Positions 18,238 through 28,447 are shown, counted from the stretch's first letter. The stretch: 64,000 nucleotides of DNA from CAVVST01 sp963750995 (GCA_963750995.1 CAVVST010000004.1:372001-436000), one strand, 5' to 3'. The notes: generated from the sequence alone by a model not told the origin. Numbers and translations are program-made.

Positions 18238-18690
18238 CCTTTCCCTCGCCTGTACCCCGTAACTCCCAGAAGTACCGTTGCCGTTGCCACAATCTCGCTT
18301 GGCCCGAACGGCTGATCGAGCAGCGCCGCTCCCAGCAGCACCCGCGGTCACGGCATTGGCGCACGTATGAAGGGAGACGACCAAAACCGGCAGGTATTAA
18401 GGGCGTAAATATATGCGGGATATCCCCCCAGCGATCCGACAGCATTTACACACGCGGCGGCGAAACTACGCGCCGTAAAGGTCAGGGCTCGACATTCGTC
18501 GCGCGCCGTCGCCACAACCCAACATCACCACGCCCCCGGCAAGCATCTGCGCCGCCCGGCGAATTGGCGTTCCCGACGCACCGCTGCACCGGCAAACGTG
18601 CAGCGAATGGCGTCGACCAGGGCAGGAGGAATCGTGTCGAAGGCGAGGTAGGCGGTGCCCCAGATCAGGCACACCGATACCACGCCAGGT
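18238..18690 (-). pseudogene. Decayed EamA/DMT-family transporter remnant
   Basis: The minus strand carries ordered pieces of a drug/metabolite transporter. Near 18683-18588 is VCLIWGTAYLAFDTIPPALVDAIR, shown here only as the family N-terminal WGTxYLA...P.L.A.R pattern. A second piece, GTPIRRAAQMLAGGVV, follows in another frame, then GSLGGYPAYIYALN, VVSLHTCANAV and, at 18347-18240, LLGAALLDQPFGPSEIVATA, the typical C-terminal motif. The pieces lie in at least three frames with stops between them. About 450 bases remain of an expected 850-900, so a large internal deletion is also present. Too damaged for sequencing error alone. Confidence 0.75.
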
Positions 18691-18705
18691 AGGCCGCGCG
18701 GACGT

Positions 18706-19890
18706 TCAGGCCAGCGCCTCGACCTCTTCGGCGGTGCAGATGCGGTTGCGTCCGGTCTGCTTGGCGCGATAGAGCGCGGCGTCGGCGCGGCCAATGAGCG
18801 CCTTGACGTCGAGTTCGCCGGGAAGCGCGCCAGCCAGGCCGAAACTCGCGGTCACCGGCACCTCGATGTTGTTCCAGTGCACAGGCGTCTCCTCGAGCTT
18901 GGTGCGAACCAGATCGGCAACGCGGCGCGCTCCTGCCGGCGTCGTGTCGGGCAGCAGAATCAGGAATTCTTCGCCGCCGTACCGGCACTTCACGTCGCTG
19001 CCGCGAAGTACCGCATTCATCCGCTGGCCCACGTCCGCCAGTACGGCGTCGCCGCACAGGTGTCCGAAGCCGTCGTTGATCCGCTTGAAATAGTCCAGGT
19101 CGAACATGATCAACGACAGCGGTAAGTGCGAGCGGCGCGACCGCCGCATCTCACCGTCGATCACCTCCATGGCGTGCTTGCGGTTGAAGCACCCGGTCAG
19201 CGAGTCCCGGACGCTGTTCTCGTGGACCACCTGGAACAGCTCGGCGTTCTTCAGGGAGACCGCGAGCATCGCGGCGGCCGCGGCCAGCACGCCGCGCTGC
19301 TCTTCTTCAAGGGGAGGCTCGGCGCCGACCCCGACGACGCCAATCGGCTCGCCGCCGACGATCATCGGGAACGTGACGTCGTTCCGGCTCTGAATGCCTG
19401 GCCGCGGGAGCACCGTTTCCCCGAGTGCGAGCTGCGCGGTTCGTTCGCAATCGGCGAGCGGGATGTCGCCGGTCACCACCAGCCGCCGCCAGTGCGTGGT
19501 GGTCCTTACCATGGCCCAGCACTGCCGATTGGCCGTGAGCGTTGGAATATGATTCACCGCCGCCGCCCGGACCGACTCATACGTCAGCGACTGGGCCAGC
19601 GCCCGGCCAAACTCCACCAGCCGCTCCATCTCGGCGGCGCGTGCCGTCGCCTGGCGCAATTCCGTCGACGCCGTCAGGGCTTCCTCGCGCGCTTCGTGGC
19701 GCTTCCGCACAAGGTGGAAAACGAAGACGCCCGCGAGGATGACGAGACCAGGCAGCAGCTGGAGACCCATGCTGCGCTCCACTTCCTGCGCGAACACCAG
19801 CGCCCGGCCGATCGGCCGCGAGGTAATCGCGAACAGCGCGATCACCAGCCCCGCCAGCAGGAAGAGGTCATTGCGTCCGATTAGCCGCAT
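18706..19890 (-). CDS. Membrane-linked GAF-GGDEF diguanylate cyclase
   Basis: A 394-residue protein likely to make cyclic di-GMP. Two N-terminal membrane segments (about 8-24 and 42-61) are followed by a helical linker, a divergent GAF-like sensor domain (about 85-215) and a GGDEF domain from about residue 225. The domain has DSLTGCFNRKHAM, FDLDYFKRINDGFGH and an intact active-site GGEEF at residues 305-309; DVKALIGRADAALYRAKQTGRN ends it normally. I see no RxxD inhibitory site immediately upstream of GGEEF. It is divergent to the hybrid kinase gene at 19944, with which it may share regulation. Confidence 0.93.
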   Translation of the reverse strand: MRLIGRNDLFLLAGLVIALFAITSRPIGRALVFAQEVERSMGLQLLPGLVILAGVFVFHLVRKRHEAREEALTASTELRQATARAAEMERLVEFGRALAQSLTYESVRAAAVNHIPTLTANRQCWAMVRTTTHWRRLVVTGDIPLADCERTAQLALGETVLPRPGIQSRNDVTFPMIVGGEPIGVVGVGAEPPLEEEQRGVLAAAAAMLAVSLKNAELFQVVHENSVRDSLTGCFNRKHAMEVIDGEMRRSRRSHLPLSLIMFDLDYFKRINDGFGHLCGDAVLADVGQRMNAVLRGSDVKCRYGGEEFLILLPDTTPAGARRVADLVRTKLEETPVHWNNIEVPVTASFGLAGALPGELDVKALIGRADAALYRAKQTGRNRICTAEEVEALA

Positions 19891-19928
19891 TGAAGGTCCA
19901 ACATGGCCGGCATGACTTCAGGGGTCTA

Positions 19929-19934
19929 TATAAT
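19929..19934 (+). promoter_or_regulatory. TATAAT -10 box before the hybrid kinase
   Basis: A perfect TATAAT lies only 9 bases before the TTG at 19944. No good -35 hexamer is present at the usual spacing. If used, transcription would begin almost at the start codon, giving a leaderless or nearly leaderless message. Confidence 0.4.
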
Positions 19935-19943
19935 CATCGGCAA

Positions 19944-21512
19944 TTGAGCCCACGACCCACACAGGCGCCAGGGCGCGACCAGCGTGCCGAGGCGTTTGCC
20001 CATCTCTTCGAAGCCGTTCGCGAAGGCGTCTTCATAGGATTGCTTACCGCTGCCGACGACGACGCGGCCGGATCGACGCTGGCGGCAAACCCGTATCTGA
20101 AGGCGATCTTCGGCTATGCCTCCGACGCGTCCGACGCCGACCTCGCACCGTTCGCGGCGGCGCGCTTCGCCGACCCCGTCGCCCGGACCTCGTTCCTCCA
20201 TCGCCTGACCGCTGAAGGCGCCGTCAACGACTACCTTCTTCGCATGCGCCGCATGGACGCCTCCCCCGTCTGGGTCGAAGTCACCGCGCGCGCCGAAGCG
20301 GCAGCCAGGGGCGCGATTCGGGTGGAAGCGCTGATTCGCGACGTGAGCGAGCGCAAGCGGATGGACGACCAGTCGCGCGACCTCTATCAGCAGCTGCTGC
20401 AGGCGGAAAAAATGGCCGCACTGGGACAGACGATCTCGGGCGTCGCCCATGAATTGAACAACCCGCTGGCGACGATCCTGAGCTGGGCCGAGCGCCTCGC
20501 CGAAAAAATCGGGGATCCGACGCTGCGCCGCGGCGTCGACGTCATCCTCGGCGAAGCCGACCGCGCCGCACGGATCGTCCGCAACCTGCTGACATTTGCC
20601 CGGAAACGGCAGTCCACGCGGACGATGATCGACCTCAACCAGGTCGTGCTGGAAACGCTGGCGCTCCGCTCGTACGAACAGCGGCTGAGCAACATCGAGG
20701 TCGTCACCGCGCTGGCCTCGGGGCTGCCCCAGGTTTTTGCCGACGCGCACCAGATCCAGCAGGTGCTGCTCAACCTCGTGATCAACGCGGAACAGGCGAT
20801 GGTCTCGTCGCACGGGCGGGGTGCCATGGTGATCCGGACGTGGCACGACGAAGAGCGTGACGCCGTCGCACTCGAAGTCAGCGACGACGGCCCGGGGGTG
20901 CCGGAAGAGGCGAAGACCAAGATCTTCGACCCGTTCTTCACGACGAAGGAGGTTGGCAAGGGCACGGGCCTCGGCCTGACCGTGGCCTACGCGATCGTCC
21001 AGGAGCATGGCGGCCGCATTCGTGTCGAGGCGCCGCCGCGCGGCGCCGCGTTCGTCGTCGAGCTGCCGATCAGCGGCGAGCCGCCGACCTCACGCGTGCG
21101 TCCCGGGGCACCGTCGATGGAAGCGGTGAAGGGGGCCGCCGTGCTGCTGGTCGAAGACGAGCTCGCGCTCGCCGCCGCCGTACGCGAGGCGTTGACCGAC
21201 GCGGGATTGAACGTGGATCACGCGGGCGACGGCGAGGAAGCGCTCGCCCGCGTGCGTCAGAAGACCTACGATGCCGTGATCTGCGACCTGAAGATGCCGC
21301 GCGTCGATGGAATGACGCTTTACCGCGCGATCGCCGCGGCGACGCCGGCGCTGGCCCGGCGCGTCATCTTCGTCACCGGCGACGTGGCCGGCACCGACGC
21401 CGAGCGTTTTCTCGATGACACCGGCTGCCGCTGGCTCGCCAAGCCGTTCCGGCTGGGCGACTTGCTGCGCGCGCGTCCGCGAAACGCTCGCGTAAGGCAC
21501 GACGACGCCTGA
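19944..21512 (+). CDS. PAS-HisKA-HATPase-receiver hybrid histidine kinase
   Basis: About 522 residues from TTG 19944; an earlier in-frame TTG at 19890 is possible but would overlap the divergent promoter zone. Domain order is PAS (about 10-130), dimerisation domain with GVAHELNNPL and phospho-acceptor His169, HATPase with NLVINAEQA, DDGPGVPEE, and FTTKEVGKGTGLGL, then a receiver domain with phospho-acceptor Asp448 (VICDLKMPRVDG). No membrane segment is seen, so it is cytosolic. The C-terminus may be shifted: dropping one base in the GCGCGC tract near 21470 yields LLRAVRETLA and a stop at 21495, the usual receiver ending. Confidence 0.88.
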   Translation: MSPRPTQAPGRDQRAEAFAHLFEAVREGVFIGLLTAADDDAAGSTLAANPYLKAIFGYASDASDADLAPFAAARFADPVARTSFLHRLTAEGAVNDYLLRMRRMDASPVWVEVTARAEAAARGAIRVEALIRDVSERKRMDDQSRDLYQQLLQAEKMAALGQTISGVAHELNNPLATILSWAERLAEKIGDPTLRRGVDVILGEADRAARIVRNLLTFARKRQSTRTMIDLNQVVLETLALRSYEQRLSNIEVVTALASGLPQVFADAHQIQQVLLNLVINAEQAMVSSHGRGAMVIRTWHDEERDAVALEVSDDGPGVPEEAKTKIFDPFFTTKEVGKGTGLGLTVAYAIVQEHGGRIRVEAPPRGAAFVVELPISGEPPTSRVRPGAPSMEAVKGAAVLLVEDELALAAAVREALTDAGLNVDHAGDGEEALARVRQKTYDAVICDLKMPRVDGMTLYRAIAAATPALARRVIFVTGDVAGTDAERFLDDTGCRWLAKPFRLGDLLRARPRNARVRHDDA

Positions 21513-21599
21513 CGCGGCAACCGTCGGCAACGCGCTGGCGGCTCTCCAGCGTCGCCTTGGCCATCTTCGGCTTCTGGAACGACAGGATCGCGCTGCGCA

Positions 21600-22328
21600 T
21601 CACGGACGCGGCGTCGGCGCTGGCACCGCGGTGCCGAGCGCGTCGCGCAGCCGCCGGATGGCGCGGGCGTGGAGCTGGGAGACACGCGACTCGTTGACGC
21701 CGATCTCGGCGCCAATCTGCTTCATCGTCGCTTCGCCGTAGTAGTAGAGGCCAATCACCTTCTGCTCGCGCGGCGGCAGCGACGCAATCGCGGCGCGGAC
21801 GCGCTCGCGCGTCTCTTCACGCTCGTACGCGGTATCGGGCTGCTCGGGTTCAGAAGGGATCAGGGCCTGGGGAAGCGTGGACTCGTCAAGGTGCTCGTTG
21901 TTGGCCAGCGGCGAGGTCGACTCGATGGCGTTGATGCGGACGATGGTGCGGCCGAGGCGCTTTTCATCCGAGCCGACCTTCGCGGCGAGGTCGGCAAGCG
22001 ACGGCTCGCAGCCGAGCTCGCGGCGCAGCTCTTCGCGCGCGGCCTCGAGCTCACGGCGCTGGCGGCGAACGCCGCGCGGCCAGGCGTCCTTGCGAAGCGC
22101 GTCAATCATCGCGCCGCGGATCCGGCGCTCGGCGAAAGTCTCGAACTTGATGCCGCGCCCCTCGTCGAAGCGGCGCGCGGCGTCGATGAGACCGATGACC
22201 CCGTCCTGGACGAGATCGCCGATGTCAATTGAGTGCGGCATGGTCGCCGCCACCCGGCGGGCGAGCTGCTCAACGAAAGGAATCGTTGCTACAACTCGCG
22301 GATTCTGTTTCACCGTCTGGGGGCGCAT
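21600..22328 (-). CDS. FliA/WhiG-family RNA polymerase sigma factor
   Basis: A 242-residue sigma-70-family protein with region 2 (DLVQDGVIGLIDAARRFDEG, FETFAERRIRGAMIDALR), region 3 (about 90-135) and region 4 (LPPREQKVIGLYYYGE, IGVNESRVSQLHARAIRRLR). This arrangement is that of group 3 sigma factors such as FliA and WhiG. No flagellar gene is nearby, so a motility role cannot be assumed. The signalling genes around it (hybrid kinase, NtrC-like activator) suggest a regulatory island. Its upstream region contains three copies of a GTAAG-containing motif. Confidence 0.92.
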   Translation of the reverse strand: MRPQTVKQNPRVVATIPFVEQLARRVAATMPHSIDIGDLVQDGVIGLIDAARRFDEGRGIKFETFAERRIRGAMIDALRKDAWPRGVRRQRRELEAAREELRRELGCEPSLADLAAKVGSDEKRLGRTIVRINAIESTSPLANNEHLDESTLPQALIPSEPEQPDTAYEREETRERVRAAIASLPPREQKVIGLYYYGEATMKQIGAEIGVNESRVSQLHARAIRRLRDALGTAVPAPTPRP

Positions 22329-22638
22329 GTCGTCTCCTCCGGGCCCGACTAAGGCAACCTGGATACCAAACAGAAGAGCCAGAAGTTAAACCGTAAGCGC
22401 CCTATTGGGACACGACCGCCTAACTTGCTGTCATGTTTGCACTTCGGGGAATTTACTGGCAGCCGAAACTGTAAGCGTGTCGTGTCTCGGCACTGCCCAA
22501 AACGTCAACGGTTTGGCGATATTGATCGGGTGCGACGCCAAAAAACTGGCGTGTCGACTTACAGATTTTAGGTGTTAGTCGCGGTTTGGACAGCCCGTCC
22601 CCGGGTTGCCGTGTGGATGTGCTGATTCGGTACCGGAC
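22329..22638. promoter_or_regulatory. Intergenic region with repeated AAACYGTAAGCG motif
   Basis: This 310-base gap is locally less GC-rich than its neighbours and holds no supported gene. AAACCGTAAGCG (22388-22399) and AAACTGTAAGCG (22466-22477) are direct copies; CTTACAGATTTTA (22558-22570) is a related inverted copy. An ACGCCA/TGGCGT hairpin lies near 22534-22552. As it precedes the sigma-factor gene (minus strand), these may be regulator sites. Confidence 0.4.
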
Positions 22639-22884
22639 TCAGGCGCCGACGGCTTCGGACCGACGACGGATCTCGCGTGCGGTAGTCATCGCGTCGAGCA
22701 CGCTGGAAATGACCTGGGAAGCGCGTGCCCGCTGCCCGTCATCGGCGGCCTTGACCTCGAGCAATTCCGCATGCGCCAGGATGATCCCCAGCTGATTGTT
22801 CAGCTGGTGGAACAGCCGGCGCATTTCCGGACTGGATTCGAGCGGGCCCGGTGTCGAGTCCGGAAAGTGCGCCGCGACGTTCAC
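22639..22884 (-). CDS. Orphan histidine-kinase dimerisation (DHp-like) protein
   Basis: An 81-residue protein beginning at GTG 22884, which overlaps the stop of the upstream HTH gene (GTGA). MRRLFHQLNNQLGIILAHAELLE resembles the H-box helix of histidine kinases (its HQLNNQLG mirrors HELNNPLG), and a second helix follows (ASQVISSVLDAMTTAREIRRR). No ATPase domain exists, so it cannot phosphorylate itself. It could be a phosphotransfer or dimerisation partner for kinases such as the adjacent hybrid kinase; this is inference. Confidence 0.6.
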   Translation of the reverse strand: MNVAAHFPDSTPGPLESSPEMRRLFHQLNNQLGIILAHAELLEVKAADDGQRARASQVISSVLDAMTTAREIRRRSEAVGA

Positions 22885-23093
22885 GCCCGGCCCGCGGTCT
22901 GCGTGGCGTTGGCCGCCATGACCCGCGTGGACGCGGCCGCATCGCGCCACAGCGTGTCGGCGAAGATGCGAATCGATCCCCCGGCGGTCCGCACGTACTC
23001 GACCTTCCCGGCGGCGATCCAGTTGTAGATCGTGCGGCGGCTGACGCCAACCGCTTCGCACGCTTTCATGATGGACAGTGTCTGGCGGTCCAT
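22881..23093 (-). CDS. Excisionase/MerR-type helix-turn-helix DNA-binding protein
   Basis: A 70-residue protein: MDRQTLSIMKACEAVGVSRR continues into TIYNWIAAGKVEYVRTAGGSIRIFADTLW, the winged helix-turn-helix of excisionase/MerR-like proteins (helix, turn, recognition helix, then a wing with VEYVRTAGG.IRI). It is too short to carry an effector domain. It is translationally coupled to the DHp-like gene and divergent from the NtrC-like activator gene, 125 bases away, so it may control itself or that gene. Confidence 0.8.
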   Translation of the reverse strand: MDRQTLSIMKACEAVGVSRRTIYNWIAAGKVEYVRTAGGSIRIFADTLWRDAAASTRVMAANATQTAGRA

Positions 23094-23218
23094 AAGTGTT
23101 TTCTCACAAGCCGTTTAGCGGCTCTACCTGGTTACAGAACGCTGTATCGGTCCCTCCCGCCAATCCGTTAGATCCGACCGCGAAAGAGTTCTGTGTCAAC
23201 ATATTGGCGCTCCAAAAA

Positions 23219-24599
<1,381 letters not shown>

Positions 24600-24600
<1 letters not shown>

Positions 24601-25285
24601 TGCCGCCGCGCTTTGTGTACTGGACGATCATTGCCGGCGGGCTGCCGACGGCGTTCCGCGCCGCGGAGCGCGAAGAGCTGCTGCCGACGTTCAAGCGCAT
24701 CCAGGAAAAGCATCCGGATGCGGTGATGAAGTACTTCGCGCGCGGCCGGCTGTGGGAGTCGGCCGGAAGAGGCGAAGCAGGAGGCCGATGCCCGGCGGGC
24801 ACGACCGCCGCGCGAAGTGCCGCGTGGCCGCGACTGGCGCCCCGGGGGCGAGCACCGCGACCCGCGTCAGAAATTCAAGGACGCCAAGAAGAAGCGCAAC
24901 CTGGACTGGCGCAAGGAACGGTTCGAGCGTCGTCAGTCGTCCTCTGCCGAGCCGCCGCGCGAGAAGCCGCATGGTGATCCGCTTCGCCATCCAGCCGGAA
25001 GACCGCCGAGCCGTGATCGCAAACCGGGCGGCGAACGGCCGTGGAGACCGAAAGGCCCGCCGCGCGACCGCAAGCAGGCCGGCGAAGCGGCCGTGGAGAC
25101 CGAAGGGTCCCCCGCGCGATGGTCCTTCGCGCGAGCGAAAATTTGATGGGCCGCGTGATCGTAAGGCCGGTGGTCCACCCCGCGACCGTAAACCAGATGG
25201 TCCGCCCCGTGACCGAAAGCCTGGCGGTCCACGGCGAGACTTCAAACCGGGCGGCCCGCCGCGCGACCGGCGGCGCCGCGGATGA
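24600..25285 (+). CDS. Arg/Pro/Gly-rich repeat protein (two frameshifts)
   Basis: The ATG overlaps the previous stop (TGATG). The N-terminus MPPRFVYWTIIAGGLPTAF is followed by a helical stretch (REELLPTFKRIQEKHPDAVMKYF). One extra G at 24765-24766 then gives SAEEAKQEADARRARPP and a basic segment (KFKDAKKKRNLDWRKERFERR). After a second extra G near 25087 the tail consists of repeats of the type DRKPGGPPR, RPWRPKGPPRD and DFKPGGPPRD up to a stop at 25285. The corrected product is about 227 residues, highly basic and disordered at the C-terminus, as in nucleic-acid-binding tails. The family is not recognised; the N-terminal part looks conserved-protein-like. Confidence 0.6.
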
Positions 25286-25629
25286 TCGCGCACGTCGTCC
25301 TGTTCAAGCCGCGCGCGGACTTATCCCCCGAGGCGAGACACCGCCTCGCCGAATCCTTCGAGGCCGCGCTTCGGCAAATCCCTTCGATCCGTCGCGCGCG
25401 TGTGGGCAAGCGGATTCTGCACGGACGCGGGTACGAAACGCTGATGACCGTGGACTATCAATACGCCGCGGTGATCGAATTCGACGACGCCGCGGCTCTG
25501 AAGGGCTACCTCGAACATCCCGTCCACGAGCGACTTGCGTCGCAATTCTTCGAAGCGTTCGAGCAAGCGTTGATGTACGACTTTGAGCTTTCCGACGACG
25601 CTACCGGCCTGGCGACACTTCGCTCCTGA
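25282..25629 (+). CDS. Dabb-family (stress-responsive alpha/beta barrel) protein
   Basis: A 115-residue protein starting MIAHVVLFKPRADLSPEARHRL, the typical opening of dimeric alpha/beta-barrel proteins (HVVLFK). VGKRILHGRGYETLMTVDYQ and LKGYLEHPVHERLASQFF complete the fold pattern (YL.HP.H). The ATG overlaps the stop of the repeat protein (ATGA), so it is translationally coupled. Its 3' end overlaps the convergent MATE gene by 29 bases. Function of such stand-alone domains is mostly unknown. Confidence 0.8.
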   Translation: MIAHVVLFKPRADLSPEARHRLAESFEAALRQIPSIRRARVGKRILHGRGYETLMTVDYQYAAVIEFDDAAALKGYLEHPVHERLASQFFEAFEQALMYDFELSDDATGLATLRS

Positions 25630-26999
25630 CAGGGGCGAACGCCTGCGTCGTCACGGGATCCCACTGCAGGCGGCGCGTGAACTCGCGGCGCAGCAACGTC
25701 ATGCTCAGCACCAACTGAAGGAATACGGAGGCGACGGACACGTACCAGATCCAGCGCAACTCCAACCCGGAAATGCGCGAGGCGGTCAGCGCGAATGTCG
25801 TCACCAGCGCAATCCGGAGGCCCGAGCTGATGAGCGACGGAACCGTGTTGCCCATAGCCTGGAACATGCTGGATGCGACGAAGACCAGCCCCGACGCCAC
25901 GTAGTTCCACGCGATGATCCGGAGATACTCGGCGCCGATCGCGATCACGGCTGGATCGTTCGAAAAAATCCTCACCAGCGGTACGGCAGCGGTATACGCA
26001 CACGATGGTGAAGAGGGCCATGATGCCGCCCGCCATCCAGGCCGCATTCCTGAAGGTCACGGTCACGCGCCTCGCGTGCCGGGCACCGAAGTTCTGGCCC
26101 GCTACGGGGGCGACTGAAAACGCGAGCGCGACGACCGGCATGAAGCCCGCCTGGATAATCCGCTGCCCGATGCCGAAACCCGCCTGCGCGGCGGCGCCGA
26201 ACGGGCGCGCAATCGAATACACGACCCCGATATAGAGCGCGGTGACTCCGAGCTCGAAACCGGACGGCAAGCCAATCGCCAGCATCCGCTTCCACAGATC
26301 GAAGCGCGGCTTCCAATCGGCGACGACGAACCGGAGATACGAGCCGGCTGGGAGGAAGTAGGCGGCAAGCCATACCAGCGCCACGACGATGGCGACGAGT
26401 GAGGAAATTGCCGCGCCGGCGACGCCGAACGGTCGCCCCGTGCCCCAGCCGAAAATCAGGATCGGCGCCAGGATCATGTTGAGAATGACGGTTGCGGTGG
26501 ACACAACCATCCCGGTCCTGAAGTTTCCGACCGCGCGGAGCGCCGACCCCATGGCCACCAGTGCGAACTGGAGCGCCATGGCCGGGATGAACCACAGCAG
26601 GTAGGTCGCCGCCAGCTCCGCTGTGATCGCGTCTGCGCTCATGGCGATCGAGTACGGCCAACGCGCGGCAAAGCCGACGAGAAGAAAGACAACGCCTGTC
26701 ACCAGCGCCAGCACCTGCGACTGGTTGAACAGCAGCAGCGCCTCTTCGTGGTTCTTCCGGCCGGCGGCGTGCGAGACGACGGTCGTCGTGCCGACCCCCA
26801 GCATCTGGGTCAGGGCGAGGACGATGAACGTCAGGTTGCCGGCAATCCCGACTGCTGCGACCGCCTGGGTCCCAAGCTGTCCGACCCAGTACAAGTCGAT
26901 CAGGAAGTACAAGGTCTGAAACACCATCGTCACCAGCATGAACCCTGTGGTTTTGAACAGGTGCCGTGTGATCGATCCGGTCGTGAGGTCCCGCTGCAT
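25601..26999 (-). CDS. MATE-family multidrug/sodium exporter (frameshifted)
   Basis: A polytopic exporter of about 465 residues when reconstructed. The first twelve-helix-type segments (SITRHLFKTTGFMLVTMVFQ, YWVGQLGTQAVAAVG) run normally to LFTIVCVY, after which an extra base at 25991-25992 shifts the frame. The correct continuation AAVPLVRIFSNDPAVIAIG, then YLRIIAWNYVASGLVF and the last helices, is in the next frame, ending at 25601. MATE proteins expel cationic drugs or metabolites using H+ or Na+ gradients. The single break in otherwise intact sequence suggests an error rather than decay. It converges on the Dabb gene. Confidence 0.82.
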
Positions 27000-27185
27000 T
27001 GGTCGCCCTTCATACCATGGCCGTGCTGGATCGCCGCCGGCGAGTTCGCACTAGTTCCAGAAATTTTCTTCTAAACGCCCCGACGTCGCGGCTGCGATCG
27101 GGTTGATCCCGCCATTCCCCGGCTATTCCTGGGTCTCAATGTGGTACGCCGATTGGACTGGCATGCCGCCGTGAGGATAGACGCA

Positions 27186-27254
27186 ATGCCAACCAATGCC
27201 TGGAGCCTGATCACCCTGCCTTGCGTCCTGCTCGCACTGCTCCTGCTGGCATGA
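27186..27254 (+). CDS. Possible 22-residue hydrophobic peptide
   Basis: MPTNAWSLITLPCVLLALLL, ending LA, is one potential membrane helix, with GTGAGGATAGACGCA before the ATG providing a fair ribosome-binding site. It lies in a 407-base stretch between the MATE and dusB genes (27000-27406), otherwise without a gene I can support. No family known; may be chance. Confidence 0.25.
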   Translation: MPTNAWSLITLPCVLLALLLLA

Positions 27255-27267
27255 CTGGAGATTGATA

Positions 27268-27405
27268 ATGAAGCGATTTGCAAGACGCAGCCGCGCACGC
27301 GCGCTTCGGCAGCTGGTGAGGCGGGCGCTCTCGCCGCCACACGCCCGGGGGATCCTGTCGATCTGGAAGTTCACGGCGTTGACGCTGACGTTCAACGCCG
27401 CCTGA
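27268..27405 (+). CDS. Possible 45-residue basic peptide
   Basis: MKRFARRSRARALRQLVRRA begins an Arg-rich segment, followed by SPPHARGILSIWKFTALTLTFNAA. The ATG has GGAG 7 bases upstream and starts 13 bases after the previous small frame, so the two might be co-translated. It ends one base before the convergent dusB stop. No family recognised; low confidence. Confidence 0.3.
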   Translation: MKRFARRSRARALRQLVRRALSPPHARGILSIWKFTALTLTFNAA

Positions 27406-27406
27406 A

Positions 27407-28447
27407 TCAGGACGCGACCGCCACTTCAAAGAAGAACTCGTCGACGATCGCCCGAAGCTCGCCGAGACGCGTCGCCGTATTCACCCGCGTGCGCAGCTGT
27501 GACCCGCCTTCCAGCCCCTTCGAGTACCAGGCACAGAGCGCCCGCACCTTGTTGATGACCCAGCGCTCGCGCCCGCGAGCCGGGCTGTGTTCTGCCGCCA
27601 TGCCGGGGGCGAAGTGGCGGAATCCATCGCCCTCGTTGGCCCGCTCGTTGAGCAGCATCTCGATGTAGGTGCACAGGAACTCGCCGCGCTCGCGCCGCGT
27701 GACCACGCGAGGCGCACGGCCGGCGGCCAGATCGGAGGCCTGTGCCAGGATCCACGGGTTACGAAGCACCCCCCGGCCCACCAGCACGCCGCTGACGCCG
27801 GAGTTGATCCGATCGACGACGTGTTCGGGCTCGACGCAGTCGCCGCTGCCCAGCACCGGAATCGACAACTGGCTCGCCACCGTCGACACGAGATCCCAGT
27901 CGGCAGTGCCGCTGTACGACTGCTCGGCGGTGCGGCCGTGAATCGTCACCGCCGCCGCGCCGGCGTCCTGCACCATCCGGGCGAGCTCGGGAGCGTTGCG
28001 CGCCTGATCGTTCCAGCCGGCGCGCATCTTCACCGTTACTGGAATGCGGACGGCCCTGGCCATGGCGCCAATCACGGCGGCGGCGTGCTGCGGTTCGCGC
28101 ATCAGGCTGCAGCCGGCGTTGTGTTTCGCGATCTTCGGCACCGGGCAGCCCATGTTGACGTCGACGATGTCGGCGCCCATGCCTTCGACGATCTGGGCGG
28201 CGGCGGCCATCTTCGCGGGATCACCGCCGAAAATCTGGATCGAAACCGGGCGCTCTTCTTCGGTGTACTCGGCGTACTCGAGCGTCCGATCGATGCCGCG
28301 GACCAGCCCTTCCGACGACACCATCTCGGTGACGACGAGCCCGCAGCCGCCCTGGCGCTTGACCAGTCGGCGGAACGCCGTGTCGGTCATGCCGGCCATC
28401 GGCGCGACGACAAACGGCGAGTCAAGTGTGACGCTGCCGATCTTCAT
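27407..28447 (-). CDS. dusB: tRNA-dihydrouridine synthase, DusB type
   Basis: A 346-residue flavoenzyme that reduces uridines in the tRNA D-loop. SPFVVAPMAGMTDTAFRRL, VDVNMGCPVPKI (catalytic Cys), HNAGCSLMREP, VKMRAGWN and TIHGRTAEQSYSG are the family's FMN- and tRNA-binding segments, and GVLVGRGVLRNPW the C-terminal FMN phosphate site. It is last in the long minus-strand run; a half palindromic repeat lies just before its ATG, and no strong Shine-Dalgarno is seen there. Confidence 0.95.
   Translation of the reverse strand: MKIGSVTLDSPFVVAPMAGMTDTAFRRLVKRQGGCGLVVTEMVSSEGLVRGIDRTLEYAEYTEEERPVSIQIFGGDPAKMAAAAQIVEGMGADIVDVNMGCPVPKIAKHNAGCSLMREPQHAAAVIGAMARAVRIPVTVKMRAGWNDQARNAPELARMVQDAGAAAVTIHGRTAEQSYSGTADWDLVSTVASQLSIPVLGSGDCVEPEHVVDRINSGVSGVLVGRGVLRNPWILAQASDLAAGRAPRVVTRRERGEFLCTYIEMLLNERANEGDGFRHFAPGMAAEHSPARGRERWVINKVRALCAWYSKGLEGGSQLRTRVNTATRLGELRAIVDEFFFEVAVAS

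Noticed and set aside
21373..21603. Small minus-strand frame starting at the sigma-factor stop (GTGATG)
   Set aside because: Start overlap is attractive, but most of it is antisense to the hybrid kinase end and the sequence quickly becomes Arg-rich without a fold.
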